From NCBI RefSeq assembly GCF_002811475.1, contig NZ_NPDL01000005.1, forward strand, positions 238,823 through 302,822: a DNA stretch of 64,000 bases, read 5' to 3'. The notes under the pieces are model-generated. The model was given only the letters and a program-made list of their open reading frames with translations, ran no database searches and was not told the origin of the DNA. The position numbers were made by a program, and so were the translations under genes. Shown piece after piece: positions 37,159-46,033 of the stretch. Origin of the DNA: Leptospira hartskeerlii (GTDB taxonomy: Bacteria; Spirochaetota; Leptospiria; Leptospirales; Leptospiraceae). The number at the start of each line of letters is the position of its first letter. Position 1 is the first letter of the stretch.

Positions 37159-38219
37159 ATTATTTTAATAATACCCTTCCCTAACTCTTCAGCGATAAAG
37201 CGATACAGAGCTGGATTCGGATGCCCGTCTTTCGGAAGAAAGATCTCCTGATTTCCTTTCTTCCAATAATCATAAATCGGTTGTTGGAGGTCCAACACCG
37301 GGATTTTAGAATCAATTGCGATTTGTCTGACTTCTTTCACTAATGCGGAATCTACTATTGGCTCATACTTTTCGTTCGGTTCAGGAAGAAATACAAGAAC
37401 CAGCGGGATGTTTTTCTCTTTTACATATGTAAATAAAGAAACAGCGGCTTTTCTATGAGGATGATCTGGACCTAAAACGGAACCACTAGAAGGGATCACT
37501 AAATTGTCCGCTGACTCAGGCTTATACTTCTCATAAGAAATTTTGAATGCATTGAATACGGCACTATACTTAGAAAGAAAATAAGAAACTCTAACGAATA
37601 TCCTCTTTTTAACGGAATTTTGTAATTCTAGTTCCCTAAAAGAATCCGTAAAATCGGAGATATGATAGATCCAATACGCGACTTTAGGCGGGGGAGAAGT
37701 TTGTAAAACTTCGGTTAGTCTTTCCTGGATGCCGAAACTTCCAAGTGCATCTACTCCCAGATTTCGAACAATGTCAGACTTTTTATATTTTATCAGTTCA
37801 TTTTGCAGAGCCCAAGGAAGACTTTCCTGATCGGAAACCAAATAGCCTAAGGCGACTGAATCTCCTAAAACCCAAATTTCCGGTGCATTAACGTTGTAGG
37901 AATTCCTACCGGCACTATCACTACCGTTTGCCGAACCAACAGAAGTAAACCTTTCTCCTCTAAAATCAGTAGAAACATGATATCGAATATTCTTCTCTGG
38001 GTGGTATAATTCCAAACTTTGGTTTTGGTAAAGCCTCATCCAAGGAATGGAAAACAGTCCGCCTGAAGTTTGGAGGCAGTGGAGTTTCTTATCATCCAAT
38101 CTGAATTGAATAGAAGGAAAAGTGGGAAGTCTAAGCAGGACTTCTAAAAGAAAAAAAAGAAAAATTGAATATAATAAAAATTGAAAACGGATCTTTCGTG
38201 AGTAAGAAATCTCTCTCAT
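37125..38219 (-). CDS. Second SGNH-like membrane-anchored protein
   Basis: This encodes 364 residues. An N-terminal anchor (FQFLLYSIFLFFLLEVLLRL) is followed by an SGNH-like soluble domain: IWVLGDSVALGYLVSDQE (GDS nucleophile region), RNLGVDALGSFGIQERL, AYWIYHISDFTDS in place of the usual N-block, and late LPKDGHPNPALYRFIAEELG with the catalytic DxxH-like element. It is similar in plan to the protein at 34322 and probably arose as a paralogue serving the same MBOAT. The last nine residues are encoded by an inverted-repeat arm, so the natural C-terminus may have been replaced. It overlaps the upstream TPR lipoprotein gene by 4 bp (ATGA). Confidence 0.75.
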   Translation of the reverse strand: MREISYSRKIRFQFLLYSIFLFFLLEVLLRLPTFPSIQFRLDDKKLHCLQTSGGLFSIPWMRLYQNQSLELYHPEKNIRYHVSTDFRGERFTSVGSANGSDSAGRNSYNVNAPEIWVLGDSVALGYLVSDQESLPWALQNELIKYKKSDIVRNLGVDALGSFGIQERLTEVLQTSPPPKVAYWIYHISDFTDSFRELELQNSVKKRIFVRVSYFLSKYSAVFNAFKISYEKYKPESADNLVIPSSGSVLGPDHPHRKAAVSLFTYVKEKNIPLVLVFLPEPNEKYEPIVDSALVKEVRQIAIDSKIPVLDLQQPIYDYWKKGNQEIFLPKDGHPNPALYRFIAEELGKGIIKIISHGAHREHGG

Positions 38220-38764
38220 TTACCTGAAGTTTCCTCATAGAGCTTTTTTCCACAAAGTTCAAAGAGTCTCTTCGAAGCTGGATTAGATTCAGGTATACGA
38301 TTTTCTATAAAACGTTTTCTTTCCGAAAGATTCTTCTTAGAATCTAGGATACAAGAGCTTAAAAACTTGGCGAGACTCTCTCTGTCTTTGTCCCAACTTT
38401 CCGAAAATCCTCTCAAAACTGTTTCGGTCTCGTCTCTGGAACCTGCTAATAAATAAATTTCCAGAAGATAGAGAAGTATTTCCGGATTTTTAGGATCTTT
38501 TTTGAGAGCTTTTTCCAGATAAAGTGCGGCGGATCCGGGTGCTTCTCCGCTTTCCGCTAAAAGAATTCCTAAATTTTTATTCGCCGTAAAATTTTCCGGA
38601 TTTTCTCGAAGAGCTAAATCGTAATAATATAAAGCCTCTGCAGTGTTACCTTGCGCTTCTTTTTCTCTAGCCTTACTTGCTAGCTCCCCTGAGGAATCGC
38701 AATTCAAAGCAATTTGGGACATAAGCAAAATTATGGCGTATCGGAACTTCTGTCTCATTTCCAT
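38216..38764 (-). CDS. TPR-containing putative lipoprotein
   Basis: This encodes 182 residues. The N-terminus MRQKFRYAIILLMSQIALNC fits a lipoprotein signal with Cys22 as the lipid site. Two to three TPR-like repeats follow (TAEALYYYDLALRENPENFT, GSAALYLEKALKKDPKNPEI), then a helical tail. A second ATG two codons in is an alternative start. The stop overlaps the SGNH-like gene by 4 bp, so the pair forms an operon and may act together at the envelope. TPR folds bind proteins; the partner is unknown. Confidence 0.75.
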   Translation of the reverse strand: MEMRQKFRYAIILLMSQIALNCDSSGELASKAREKEAQGNTAEALYYYDLALRENPENFTANKNLGILLAESGEAPGSAALYLEKALKKDPKNPEILLYLLEIYLLAGSRDETETVLRGFSESWDKDRESLAKFLSSCILDSKKNLSERKRFIENRIPESNPASKRLFELCGKKLYEETSGK

Positions 38765-38937
38765 AGTTTTTTTTCCCTTAGGGGATAAGAAAAAGGACGG
38801 TTTTTTGTTATGTCGGCCCGTCGAATTTGTACAATTTACGGGCCTCCTCGTGCCGCAATCTTAAAAAAGTTTCAATCTCGAGGGAGAATTTGTCCGAAGG
38901 ATTTAGTACTGTAATAATCGGAAGCGGGACTAAGAAA

Positions 38938-39834
38938 GTGACATCTTCTCATAAGAATCTACTCCAAAATTTTCAAGAATACCTCTCGGTTGAGAAGGGT
39001 CTGAGCGACAATTCGATTTACTCGTACGGGTACGATCTGAACAAGTTTAAGAACTTCCTAGAAAAGGAACATCTCGACTTCCTGGAAGTCCAGGCGAACG
39101 ACATAGTTCGTTTCTTGAACGAAGAAAGGAATCGCAAAATTTCAGCAAAGACGATCGCTCGCGAAGTGGTTGCCATCCGCCAATTTTATAAATTTTTAAA
39201 AGACGAAAAGAAGCTGGATTCAAATCCAACGGAGAAGATCGAAACTCCTGAAGTGATGAGATCCATCCCCGATTATCTAACTCAAGAAGAGATCGAGGAA
39301 TTGTTCAATGTGATCAAAGAAGATAACCTCTATGAACTCAGAGACAAATGTATTTTTGAACTTCTTTATTCTTCGGGACTTAGGATCTCAGAAGCATGTA
39401 ACCTAAGACTAACCGATATGGATATGTCCGGAATGACCTTAACCGTAGAAGGTAAAGGTGGACGCCAAAGACTAGTTCCATTCGGTGAAAAATCTTTGGA
39501 CATTCTGAATCGTTATTTAAAACAAAGCAGACCTTATATTCTAAAAAACAGAAATTGTGATTATCTTTTCGTTTCCAAAAAAGGATCTTTCATTAATAGA
39601 AAATCTGTTTGGAGACTTCTGAACCATTATATCAAAAGAACAAGTATCAAGAAAAAAGTGACTCCTCACACTCTGAGACACTCTTTCGCGACACACTTGT
39701 TGGAAAACCACGCGGATCTAAAATCGGTTCAGGAACTTTTGGGGCATATCGATATTTCGACTACCCAGATCTATACTCATATGGCGAATAAAACTCTGAA
39801 GGAAGTTCATAAGAAATTCCATCCAAGAGGATAA
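38938..39834 (+). CDS. xerD: Site-specific tyrosine recombinase XerD
   Basis: This encodes 298 residues from the GTG at 38938, matching the usual XerC/XerD length; the frame stays open upstream to 38827, so an N-terminal extension cannot be excluded. Xer recombinases resolve chromosome dimers at dif. The N-terminal core-binding domain includes FQEYLSVEKGLSDNSIYSYGYDL. Catalytic residues in the C-terminal domain: Arg in SSGLRISEAC, Lys in VEGKGGRQR, His/Arg in HTLRHSFATHLLE, His in LLGHIDISTT and the Tyr nucleophile in TQIYTHM. All are intact. No phage genes or dif-like site are evident nearby, so this is the chromosomal enzyme. A serine-kinase-type gene follows within 18 bp. Confidence 0.92.
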   Translation: MTSSHKNLLQNFQEYLSVEKGLSDNSIYSYGYDLNKFKNFLEKEHLDFLEVQANDIVRFLNEERNRKISAKTIAREVVAIRQFYKFLKDEKKLDSNPTEKIETPEVMRSIPDYLTQEEIEELFNVIKEDNLYELRDKCIFELLYSSGLRISEACNLRLTDMDMSGMTLTVEGKGGRQRLVPFGEKSLDILNRYLKQSRPYILKNRNCDYLFVSKKGSFINRKSVWRLLNHYIKRTSIKKKVTPHTLRHSFATHLLENHADLKSVQELLGHIDISTTQIYTHMANKTLKEVHKKFHPRG

Positions 39835-39852
39835 TTTCCCCCGAACCTAATT

Positions 39853-40278
39853 TTGGCCGAGATCAAAAAAAACGACTATTCGAATCAGTTTCGGATACAA
39901 GTTCCTTCCCATCCGCGTTACGTGACTGTAGCGCGGAACTTCGTTTATAACCTAGCAAGAGAATCAGGATTTTCCCTCTACGATGCTGCCGACCTAAAAT
40001 TGGCAGTGGGGGAATGTCTTTTAAATGTGATTAAACATGCTTATCTTGGAAAAACAAATTATCCTATCTTTATAGAAGTCACGGTTCTTGAGAATCGTAT
40101 GGAAGTTCGGATCAGGGATTTCGGAGTTCAAAAAAATATTTCCGAAATTCGAGGATACGATCCTGGAGATTATAGGGAAGAAGGGATCGGACTCTACTTG
40201 GTACGAAAACTAACGGATCATTTTTATATAGACCAATCCGGAAAAGGGAATCGGCTGATTCTCACAAAAATGAAATAA
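39853..40278 (+). CDS. Anti-sigma factor / serine kinase, RsbW-like
   Basis: This encodes 141 residues from a TTG start. It is a HATPase domain of the RsbW/SpoIIAB kind, which binds a sigma factor or phosphorylates a STAS antagonist. ATP-binding boxes: LAVGECLLNVIKHAY (N box with the E..N pair), VRIRDFGVQ (G1 with the Asp) and EEGIGLYLVRKLTDHF (G2 region). No membrane part. It lies 18 bp behind xerD. A STAS-domain gene at 51994 is a possible partner within the window but is not adjacent; partner identity is therefore open. Confidence 0.87.
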   Translation: MAEIKKNDYSNQFRIQVPSHPRYVTVARNFVYNLARESGFSLYDAADLKLAVGECLLNVIKHAYLGKTNYPIFIEVTVLENRMEVRIRDFGVQKNISEIRGYDPGDYREEGIGLYLVRKLTDHFYIDQSGKGNRLILTKMK

Positions 40279-40356
40279 TTAAAAAGAACGGCTTGCAGAA
40301 TAGTAGAATTGTCCGTCTATTCTGTATAATCCGAGTATATGTTTTCGGTGATCCAA

Positions 40357-40743
40357 ATGAAATTTGTCTCTATACTTGTATTTTCGATCTTCATTCTTTC
40401 CTGCGGAAAGGGACCTTCCTTATCCAAAGAAGAGGTGAGGAACTTAAGCCAGAACTATATTAAAGAGTTATGTAAAAAGAATTTAGAATGTTCTGCTCAA
40501 TATCTGGAATCACTTCCTTCCGGAGAGCAGAATGCCGCCAGGTCCGGATTTTCTTCCCTGGAACAATGTATGGCGGAACAAAGTAACCAGTCCATTCTTC
40601 CTGACGATTATGAAAAGGTCACTGATCAGCAGATCGGAAAAGTGAAACGCTGTATGGACGATCTTCTTAAAACTCCTTGTTCAGAAATGGAGCAGGCGGG
40701 TGGGATCCCATCTTGCAGGGAATTGTTTCCTGACGGGAATTAA
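40357..40743 (+). CDS. Small Cys-containing lipoprotein, unknown
   Basis: About 128 residues from the ATG at 40357. GGTGATCC two bases upstream matches the extended complement of the 16S rRNA 3' end, favouring this over the ATG at 40339. The signal MKFVSILVFSIFILSC gives a lipobox Cys at residue 16. The mature part has six more Cys (ELCKKNLEC, QCMAEQ, RCMDDL, PCSEM and SCREL), suggesting a disulfide-rich helical fold. Its stop TAA overlaps the stop of the convergent FapA-like gene in the shared sequence TTAA. No family recognised. Confidence 0.7.
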   Translation: MKFVSILVFSIFILSCGKGPSLSKEEVRNLSQNYIKELCKKNLECSAQYLESLPSGEQNAARSGFSSLEQCMAEQSNQSILPDDYEKVTDQQIGKVKRCMDDLLKTPCSEMEQAGGIPSCRELFPDGN

Positions 40744-42458
40744 TTTGTGGAAGAGTCGGAGTCGGAAGATTCTTCCTGTAAGAGCCCGAGTCGTTTTGGT
40801 TTTACCTTAGAAAGAGCGATCTGACCGTCTCCTCCCAAATATAGGAAGGAAGGGCCTGGGATCTCCTTTAATTTTACGCTGAACTTCTTATTTCTGCCCA
40901 GGTTTACTTCTACTCCCGGAAAAATTTCTCTCTCAACTTCTACATAAGAATCCTTATCGGGATCAAATGATAGAATTGCGGATTGTTCCTGTGCAAACAG
41001 ATTTTCCAGGATAGAACTATATTTTTGACGGATCGCCTGTAGTTTTGGTAGACTCTCTTTTTCTTCCGGGCCAAGACTTCTTCTTTGGGAGTCGTCGCTT
41101 AATTTTTGGATACTAGTATCTACTTTTTTTAATATATCCTGGTTTTTGCGGATTTCCGATTTCAGATCTTCTAATTCGGAAAGAAGTTCCGGAGGCATTC
41201 CGCAACTAAGCACTGTTCTTGTCTCTACGATGGCGCCTAACTTTGTACAGGTAATCATTTTTCCGGCTACACATTGGCCTCCGATGATTTCTCCTCTTCC
41301 GCCTCTGACTACAACCGATTCTCCCGCGATTAGCTCGGAATGCATCGCAGCTTCTTCGATGAAGATCGAATTTTTAGCGATCATTTTTCCTTGTTCTATA
41401 AATTTTGCATAGATATCGGAACCTGATTCTATCATTCCACCGTTTCTTCCCATAAATCCTCCGGAAAGAACGATATCTCCTTTTGCTTTTAAGAAAACTT
41501 TACCTACTGATTTTTTAACGATGATGGAACCGTCTGTTTCGAGAGTAAAACCGTCCGCGATAGATTCTTCTACAATGATCGTTCCCGGAAAGTTTATGTT
41601 TCCAGTGGAGAAGTCTACATTCTCCAGTAAACAAACTTCATCAACACGAATCACTCCGAAACGATCCATTAAAGGTCGACCATCTATGAGAGATTGTACT
41701 AAGTTTCCATCTTCAGAAATTTTAACGTTAGGACCTAATTTCCATTCTGCAAGTTTACCTTCTTCGAATGGAAGAACTTCTCCTTTTACGTTTTTGCCCG
41801 GCTTGCCGGGTGAAGGGGACACTTTTTCAGCAAGTTTTTGGTTCTTCTTCACACTTTGGATGATCTGAATGTTTTTGAAATCAACTCTTCCGAATTCATC
41901 TTCTTCTAATGTTGGTGTTCCAGGATGTTGGAATAAGATCCTGATATCTCCGTCTTTTCCGGGGACAGGAGGTTCGCCTTGGGCAACAAGAGTTCTTTTT
42001 CCATAATCTTCCGCCTGAGAAAGTTTGAGAACAGATTCTTCAATAATCCCGAAAACGATCCCACTTACTTGTAATTGGGAAAGTATCTCGTCTCTAGTTA
42101 ATAATTTTCCGCCGAATTTTGGAGGATGAAGTATCCCATGGACTGTCATTTTATCTTCCGAAATTTTTAGGTCCAGACTAGATGCTTCCGGTTTGCCGGG
42201 CCATTTCCCGATCAGGTGTGGTTCTGAGTCTTTGGTCTTTAGGATACGTTTGACTTCTTCTTCACTAATTCCAGAAATTTTAAATACTTCTAATCGTTTT
42301 AGAATTTCGCGATATTCTACTTCCTTTCCTTTTTTTCCTGCGGGGAAGATGGTGAGATATGCGAGTCCGTCCAGATTTTCTACTTTGAAAAATCCGTTTT
42401 CGTTCTCTTCCAGATCTTTTAATAATGATTCAGTAAAATTGCGGATCGAGTCGCTCAT
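40740..42458 (-). CDS. FapA-family (DUF342) protein
   Basis: About 572 residues with start at the ATG at 42458; another ATG 33 bp upstream gives an atypical N-terminus. DUF342/FapA proteins carry a right-handed beta-helix domain: here the long run KTVGKVFLKAKGD, SGGFMGRNGGMIESGSDIYAKFIEQGK, SIFIEEAAMHSELIAGESVVVRGGRGEIIGG. The N-terminal region includes VVAQGEPPVPGKDGDIRI, a signature of the family. A coiled-coil segment (SELEDLKSEIRKNQDILKKVD) follows the helix. Members are linked to polar or chemotaxis functions in other bacteria, but the role here is unknown. Convergent with the lipoprotein gene and sharing its TTAA stop. Confidence 0.85.
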   Translation of the reverse strand: MSDSIRNFTESLLKDLEENENGFFKVENLDGLAYLTIFPAGKKGKEVEYREILKRLEVFKISGISEEEVKRILKTKDSEPHLIGKWPGKPEASSLDLKISEDKMTVHGILHPPKFGGKLLTRDEILSQLQVSGIVFGIIEESVLKLSQAEDYGKRTLVAQGEPPVPGKDGDIRILFQHPGTPTLEEDEFGRVDFKNIQIIQSVKKNQKLAEKVSPSPGKPGKNVKGEVLPFEEGKLAEWKLGPNVKISEDGNLVQSLIDGRPLMDRFGVIRVDEVCLLENVDFSTGNINFPGTIIVEESIADGFTLETDGSIIVKKSVGKVFLKAKGDIVLSGGFMGRNGGMIESGSDIYAKFIEQGKMIAKNSIFIEEAAMHSELIAGESVVVRGGRGEIIGGQCVAGKMITCTKLGAIVETRTVLSCGMPPELLSELEDLKSEIRKNQDILKKVDTSIQKLSDDSQRRSLGPEEKESLPKLQAIRQKYSSILENLFAQEQSAILSFDPDKDSYVEVEREIFPGVEVNLGRNKKFSVKLKEIPGPSFLYLGGDGQIALSKVKPKRLGLLQEESSDSDSSTN

Positions 42459-42681
42459 CCTGGGGGGCCGTTGTTGGAGAGTAAGTCCCATCCTATTTTT
42501 TACAATCGAAAACCTGTAAAAAGACTTAATGGAAAAAGGAAGAAAAAACTCTCAAATCTAATGTTTTTCAGACTGGATTTGGTCTGTCGAAGTTACTACA
42601 AGTCAGGATTTCCCTTCCTTTTTTCAAAAATTATGTCCTTGAAAAACTTCCGGATTCGACCGATGATCCTAGGGTAAACGT

Positions 42682-43287
42682 ATGGCATTCAACCCGTTCT
42701 CCATCCTAACCAGCATCAGGGTATCGATAGACCAGGTTCTGGGAAATCTCCCTCCAAAAGTGGTAAAAACGATCGGAACCGCGGCTCTCGGCTTGGCAGT
42801 TCTTGTAGCAATGGTTCTAGGCTGGTTTAGTTTTCAAAAAGGTCTGGCATTGGCGGGGGAAGAAGACCAAGCCAAAGAACTGGATCGTAAGGCATTATTT
42901 TTAGAAGATATAGAAAGAGAATATAATCGGAAAAGAAAGGACGTAAGATGGAGCGATCCTTCTTACTCGGATTCCGGAAGTTCTTCCTTGGATATTGAAA
43001 GATATTCTTTGGAAAAACCGAAGACGGAACCTTCTTCCCCTAAACCTGAACTGGAAGAGTCGGACACAATCCGCAATTCTAAGATGAAGGATGGAGATTC
43101 AAGAGTGTTTTTCCCAACGGAAAACGAAAGACCGGCTCGTGAAGATTTAGCTCCTAGTGATAAAGGATCGGATTCTCCTCGTTTAGAACCAAGCACAAAG
43201 CAACCTAATAGAGAGCTTCCTGCAGAAAAAGAAGAATCCAGGTTGAGCCGTCCTCCTAGAAAAGAACAAAGGCCTAGGGGAGAATGA
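42682..43287 (+). CDS. Membrane-anchored protein with disordered tail, unknown
   Basis: This encodes 201 residues. An N-terminal cytoplasmic stub is followed by one membrane helix (IGTAALGLAVLVAMVLGWF, about 33-51) and then a charged, low-complexity tail rich in Ser, Glu, Lys, Arg and Pro, probably disordered. No domain recognised. It ends one base before the next start, so it is in an operon with the TPR-like gene downstream. Function unknown. Confidence 0.68.
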   Translation: MAFNPFSILTSIRVSIDQVLGNLPPKVVKTIGTAALGLAVLVAMVLGWFSFQKGLALAGEEDQAKELDRKALFLEDIEREYNRKRKDVRWSDPSYSDSGSSSLDIERYSLEKPKTEPSSPKPELEESDTIRNSKMKDGDSRVFFPTENERPAREDLAPSDKGSDSPRLEPSTKQPNRELPAEKEESRLSRPPRKEQRPRGE

Positions 43288-43288
43288 G

Positions 43289-44251
43289 ATGAAATATATT
43301 CTGTTTTCTTTAAGTATCTTTTTTTTCGCGCACCAACTCGCAGCGGATTTTCCTTTGCCTATACCGGAACCAAGCGAGGGCAGTTTTTCCTCCAAGGGTC
43401 CTTCTCCGGATGAACCTCTCCCTCCTATTGATGCGAGTTCTGTAGTTGCAGAACAAAAATCGGAAGAAGTTGTATCTGAGAATACTCTGACTGCTAGTGA
43501 AGATCCAAAGATTGCGGAAACGAAACAAACTGTTTCAGAGCCAATAAAAGAAAAGAAAACGAAACTTCCGAATCTTACGGAAAGAAAAGATAAAAAAAAT
43601 GGCAAGAAGAAGGAAGTCTCTGATCCAAGTCGCGCAGCTTACGAGAGAGGGCTTTTGCGTCTTAGAAATGGACAGAAAGACGCAGCGAAAGAAGAATTCG
43701 GTAAGGCTGCTTCTACTGAAGGAACCGCAAGTTCCCAGGCAAAATTAGAATTATCTAAATTAGAAAATGCAAAGGCTACCGATTCAAACGCGGAAGCGCC
43801 GGCGGAAGACGATTCTCGATGGAAAACTTCTTTGGAAACTGCAAGATCTCTTAGGGCGCAAGGTAAAAATTCGGAAGCAGAGTCCATTCTTCTTAGGACC
43901 GCAACTGAGGGAGAGGGAGAATACAGATCCAGAGCATTATTACAATTAGGTGATATGCTTTTCAGAATGGGAAGATATTCGGATGCTCGCAGTTATTTGA
44001 TGGATTTTTGGAATCGTTTCGGTAAAACTTTCCCGAATGCGGAAGATACGAATTCAAGAGAATTCAAAAGACAAAGAGAAGAAAAAGAACTGGGTGCTTA
44101 TTTACTTTTTAAATCCAGCTATAAGGCAGGAGAAGGTGAATGGGCAAAACGTTTTTTAAAAAAATATTTGGATAAATCCGTTTCCGAGTCCCAAGGAGTG
44201 TATTCCCCCTTGAGAACTGAAATGGAATCTTTTGCAAAAAGCGATCTTTAA
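43289..44251 (+). CDS. Exported TPR-like protein, unknown
   Basis: This encodes 320 residues. A signal peptide (YILFSLSIFFFAHQLAADF) precedes about 110 residues of Pro/Ser/Glu-rich linker. TPR-like helical repeats follow in the C-terminal half: RAAYERGLLRLRNGQKDAA, RWKTSLETARSLRAQGKN, YRSRALLQLGDMLFRMGRYS and the last ESSYKAGEGEWA-like block. These suggest a periplasmic protein-binding scaffold. It starts one base after the previous stop and overlaps, through a shared TTAA, the stop of the convergent cheX-like gene. Confidence 0.75.
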   Translation: MKYILFSLSIFFFAHQLAADFPLPIPEPSEGSFSSKGPSPDEPLPPIDASSVVAEQKSEEVVSENTLTASEDPKIAETKQTVSEPIKEKKTKLPNLTERKDKKNGKKKEVSDPSRAAYERGLLRLRNGQKDAAKEEFGKAASTEGTASSQAKLELSKLENAKATDSNAEAPAEDDSRWKTSLETARSLRAQGKNSEAESILLRTATEGEGEYRSRALLQLGDMLFRMGRYSDARSYLMDFWNRFGKTFPNAEDTNSREFKRQREEKELGAYLLFKSSYKAGEGEWAKRFLKKYLDKSVSESQGVYSPLRTEMESFAKSDL

Positions 44252-44712
44252 GTTAAGGCTACGTTTACTTCTAATTTTCCGAATTTGGAAAATAGACTGA
44301 TCCCAAGAGCTTGTTTTTTAGGGATCTTGATTGTTTCGTTTTTTGCATCCACGATATTTGGAGCAGTGATCTCAATCGATTGACCGGCAGTTGCAAAAAT
44401 ATTCATCGCGTTACCGGTAGTCATATTTGCGATCTCACCTAAAATATCTTTGTATTCATTCTTGATATCTTCATCGCCCATTCCAGGCATCAGCTTTTTG
44501 GAAATTTTATAAGCCGCGTCGTAGTTCAAACCGTAGATCACTTCTCCATTAAACGTTCCTAAAACTCCGATGATGATCGCAAGTTCTAAGGTGGTTTCCG
44601 GTGTGTCTTTGATACCGATCTTTCCTCGGATCAGGTCGGTCTGTAATATATCCCGGAAGACGATTGTAGCTGCTTCCAGGAATGGGTTTACTAACTCGGC
44701 GCGGATTTGCAT
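44248..44712 (-). CDS. cheX: CheX-like chemotaxis phosphatase
   Basis: This encodes 154 residues of the CheC/CheX family, which dephosphorylates CheY-P. The helix EIANMTTGNAMN carries the characteristic E..N catalytic pair, once, as expected for CheX rather than the duplicated CheC. The N-terminus NPFLEAATIVFRDIL and GVLGTFNGEVIYGLNYDAAYKI fit the family well. It is cytoplasmic. The start overlaps the stop of the PpiD-like gene by one base (TAATG). No other chemotaxis genes are in the window. Confident. Confidence 0.88.
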   Translation of the reverse strand: MQIRAELVNPFLEAATIVFRDILQTDLIRGKIGIKDTPETTLELAIIIGVLGTFNGEVIYGLNYDAAYKISKKLMPGMGDEDIKNEYKDILGEIANMTTGNAMNIFATAGQSIEITAPNIVDAKNETIKIPKKQALGISLFSKFGKLEVNVALT

Positions 44713-45929
44713 TATTCCTCCGAAACGGATCTAACGGATGCTCGTTCGACTTTGATACTTTCCTCTAGGGACTGTGGAATTTCCATGAGTATTGCAGTGA
44801 GTAAAGAGCCGTTATCCCTGGTTCTCAAGAATGACGGATCCGGATTTCCTAATTTGACTCCGGAGAAGGAAACGATCGCGTATTTTTCTCCTTCTCTGTA
44901 AGGTCCGATGTTTTTCTTTTGGGTTAAACCTGGAAGGCTCAAATCCTGTAAGAATTTTTTGTCGGAACTCAAAGAGAATACATCTTTTCCGGCATTGATC
45001 TTTTTCAGATCGGAGAGAGATTTGTTTTTGAGAGAAACAGTTTGTCTTCCTAAAAGTGCAGCGATCTTTTGTAGGCCGTCCGGCTCGTTTTGTAGAGCGA
45101 CTAATTTTGCTTTTAAAGATTCTAAAGAGTTTTTACGCGCTTCTAATAAGAACTTACTTCTTAGGACGGTTTTTCTTTCCTCGAATGGGACTGGTTTACC
45201 GTCTTTGCCTTTTAAGGTATTTGGATCTAAGGATTCTTTCTCATAGAGCTCTTTCAATTGAGCGTCTGTAGGCTCCAGATTTCTTTCGGAAGCTTTGACT
45301 AAATCTTCCTCTGTGTATAAAACTGCATCCAGGTCCACTCTGGCTCCCGAGGCTTCTGACATGATATTCAATTCGCCATCCGTGCGTCGGATCTCTGTCG
45401 GAAGGAAGTTTTGGAATAAGGCCTGGGACACTTTATAATCGATCCTAAAGCGAAGCGGTGCCTGCTGGAGTAACTGACGATAAATTTCTATCGGTTTTCT
45501 CAGGTCTTCCTCGGAATATCCTGCTCCCTGGAGCGAATTTTTAGAAACTTTTTCAGCTTCTTGCATAAGGGCCTGTTTTTCGGATTCTTCACTGATTGTG
45601 AAACCAACCGAATTTCCGATCTTCCGGAAAATATATTGTCCTTTTAAAGATTGGAAGGCGCAGTCTGCCCAAAGTGACTCGGAGCCTTGACCTTGGTACA
45701 TCTGGATACAGAATCTTTTGGCTGCGTTGAATGAATCGATAGGGACACTTTGGTCGTCAATGCTTCCCATTGTGATGCTTGCCTTTCCGGCCAGCATATC
45801 TACGCCTACCTGTTCCACATCCGACTTTAAGAACATTAGGATTAACATCGAGACTAAAATGGTTAGAAAAGTCGCCGATCCTACTTTGAATAAAATATCT
45901 TTAATTGAAATTCCGTCTGGATTTGTCAT
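44712..45929 (-). CDS. Membrane-anchored SurA/PpiD-like chaperone
   Basis: This encodes 405 residues. A cytoplasmic stub and one anchor (ATFLTILVSMLILMFL, about 18-33) precede a periplasmic part. The order of helices resembles SurA_N/PpiD folding factors: IDSFNAAKRFCIQMYQG, a long helical region with SKNSLQGAGYSEEDLRK, and LEPTDAQLKELYEKESL before a C-terminal domain (GPYREGEKYAIVSFSGVKLG). I see no clear parvulin PPIase core, so chaperone rather than isomerase activity is likely. It is translated before cheX by TAATG overlap, an operon arrangement that does not indicate a shared function. Confidence 0.7.
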   Translation of the reverse strand: MTNPDGISIKDILFKVGSATFLTILVSMLILMFLKSDVEQVGVDMLAGKASITMGSIDDQSVPIDSFNAAKRFCIQMYQGQGSESLWADCAFQSLKGQYIFRKIGNSVGFTISEESEKQALMQEAEKVSKNSLQGAGYSEEDLRKPIEIYRQLLQQAPLRFRIDYKVSQALFQNFLPTEIRRTDGELNIMSEASGARVDLDAVLYTEEDLVKASERNLEPTDAQLKELYEKESLDPNTLKGKDGKPVPFEERKTVLRSKFLLEARKNSLESLKAKLVALQNEPDGLQKIAALLGRQTVSLKNKSLSDLKKINAGKDVFSLSSDKKFLQDLSLPGLTQKKNIGPYREGEKYAIVSFSGVKLGNPDPSFLRTRDNGSLLTAILMEIPQSLEESIKVERASVRSVSEE

Positions 45930-46033
45930 AAAACTACGTTCACAAGGAAGACTGGGCCGCGCCTGGAATCTGTAAAGGAGAAAAACCGCCCGAAAAATGC
46001 TTCAGAAACGGCGAAAATGGATAGATACATATA

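Noticed and set aside
38827..38937. N-terminal extension of XerD by 37 residues
   Set aside because: The family length and the start of the core-binding domain fit the GTG at 38938; the upstream codons look non-coding, though they remain open.
38938..39834. Tyrosine recombinase as a sign of prophage or integrative element
   Set aside because: It has full XerD features, and no att-like repeats, phage genes or unusual composition surround it.
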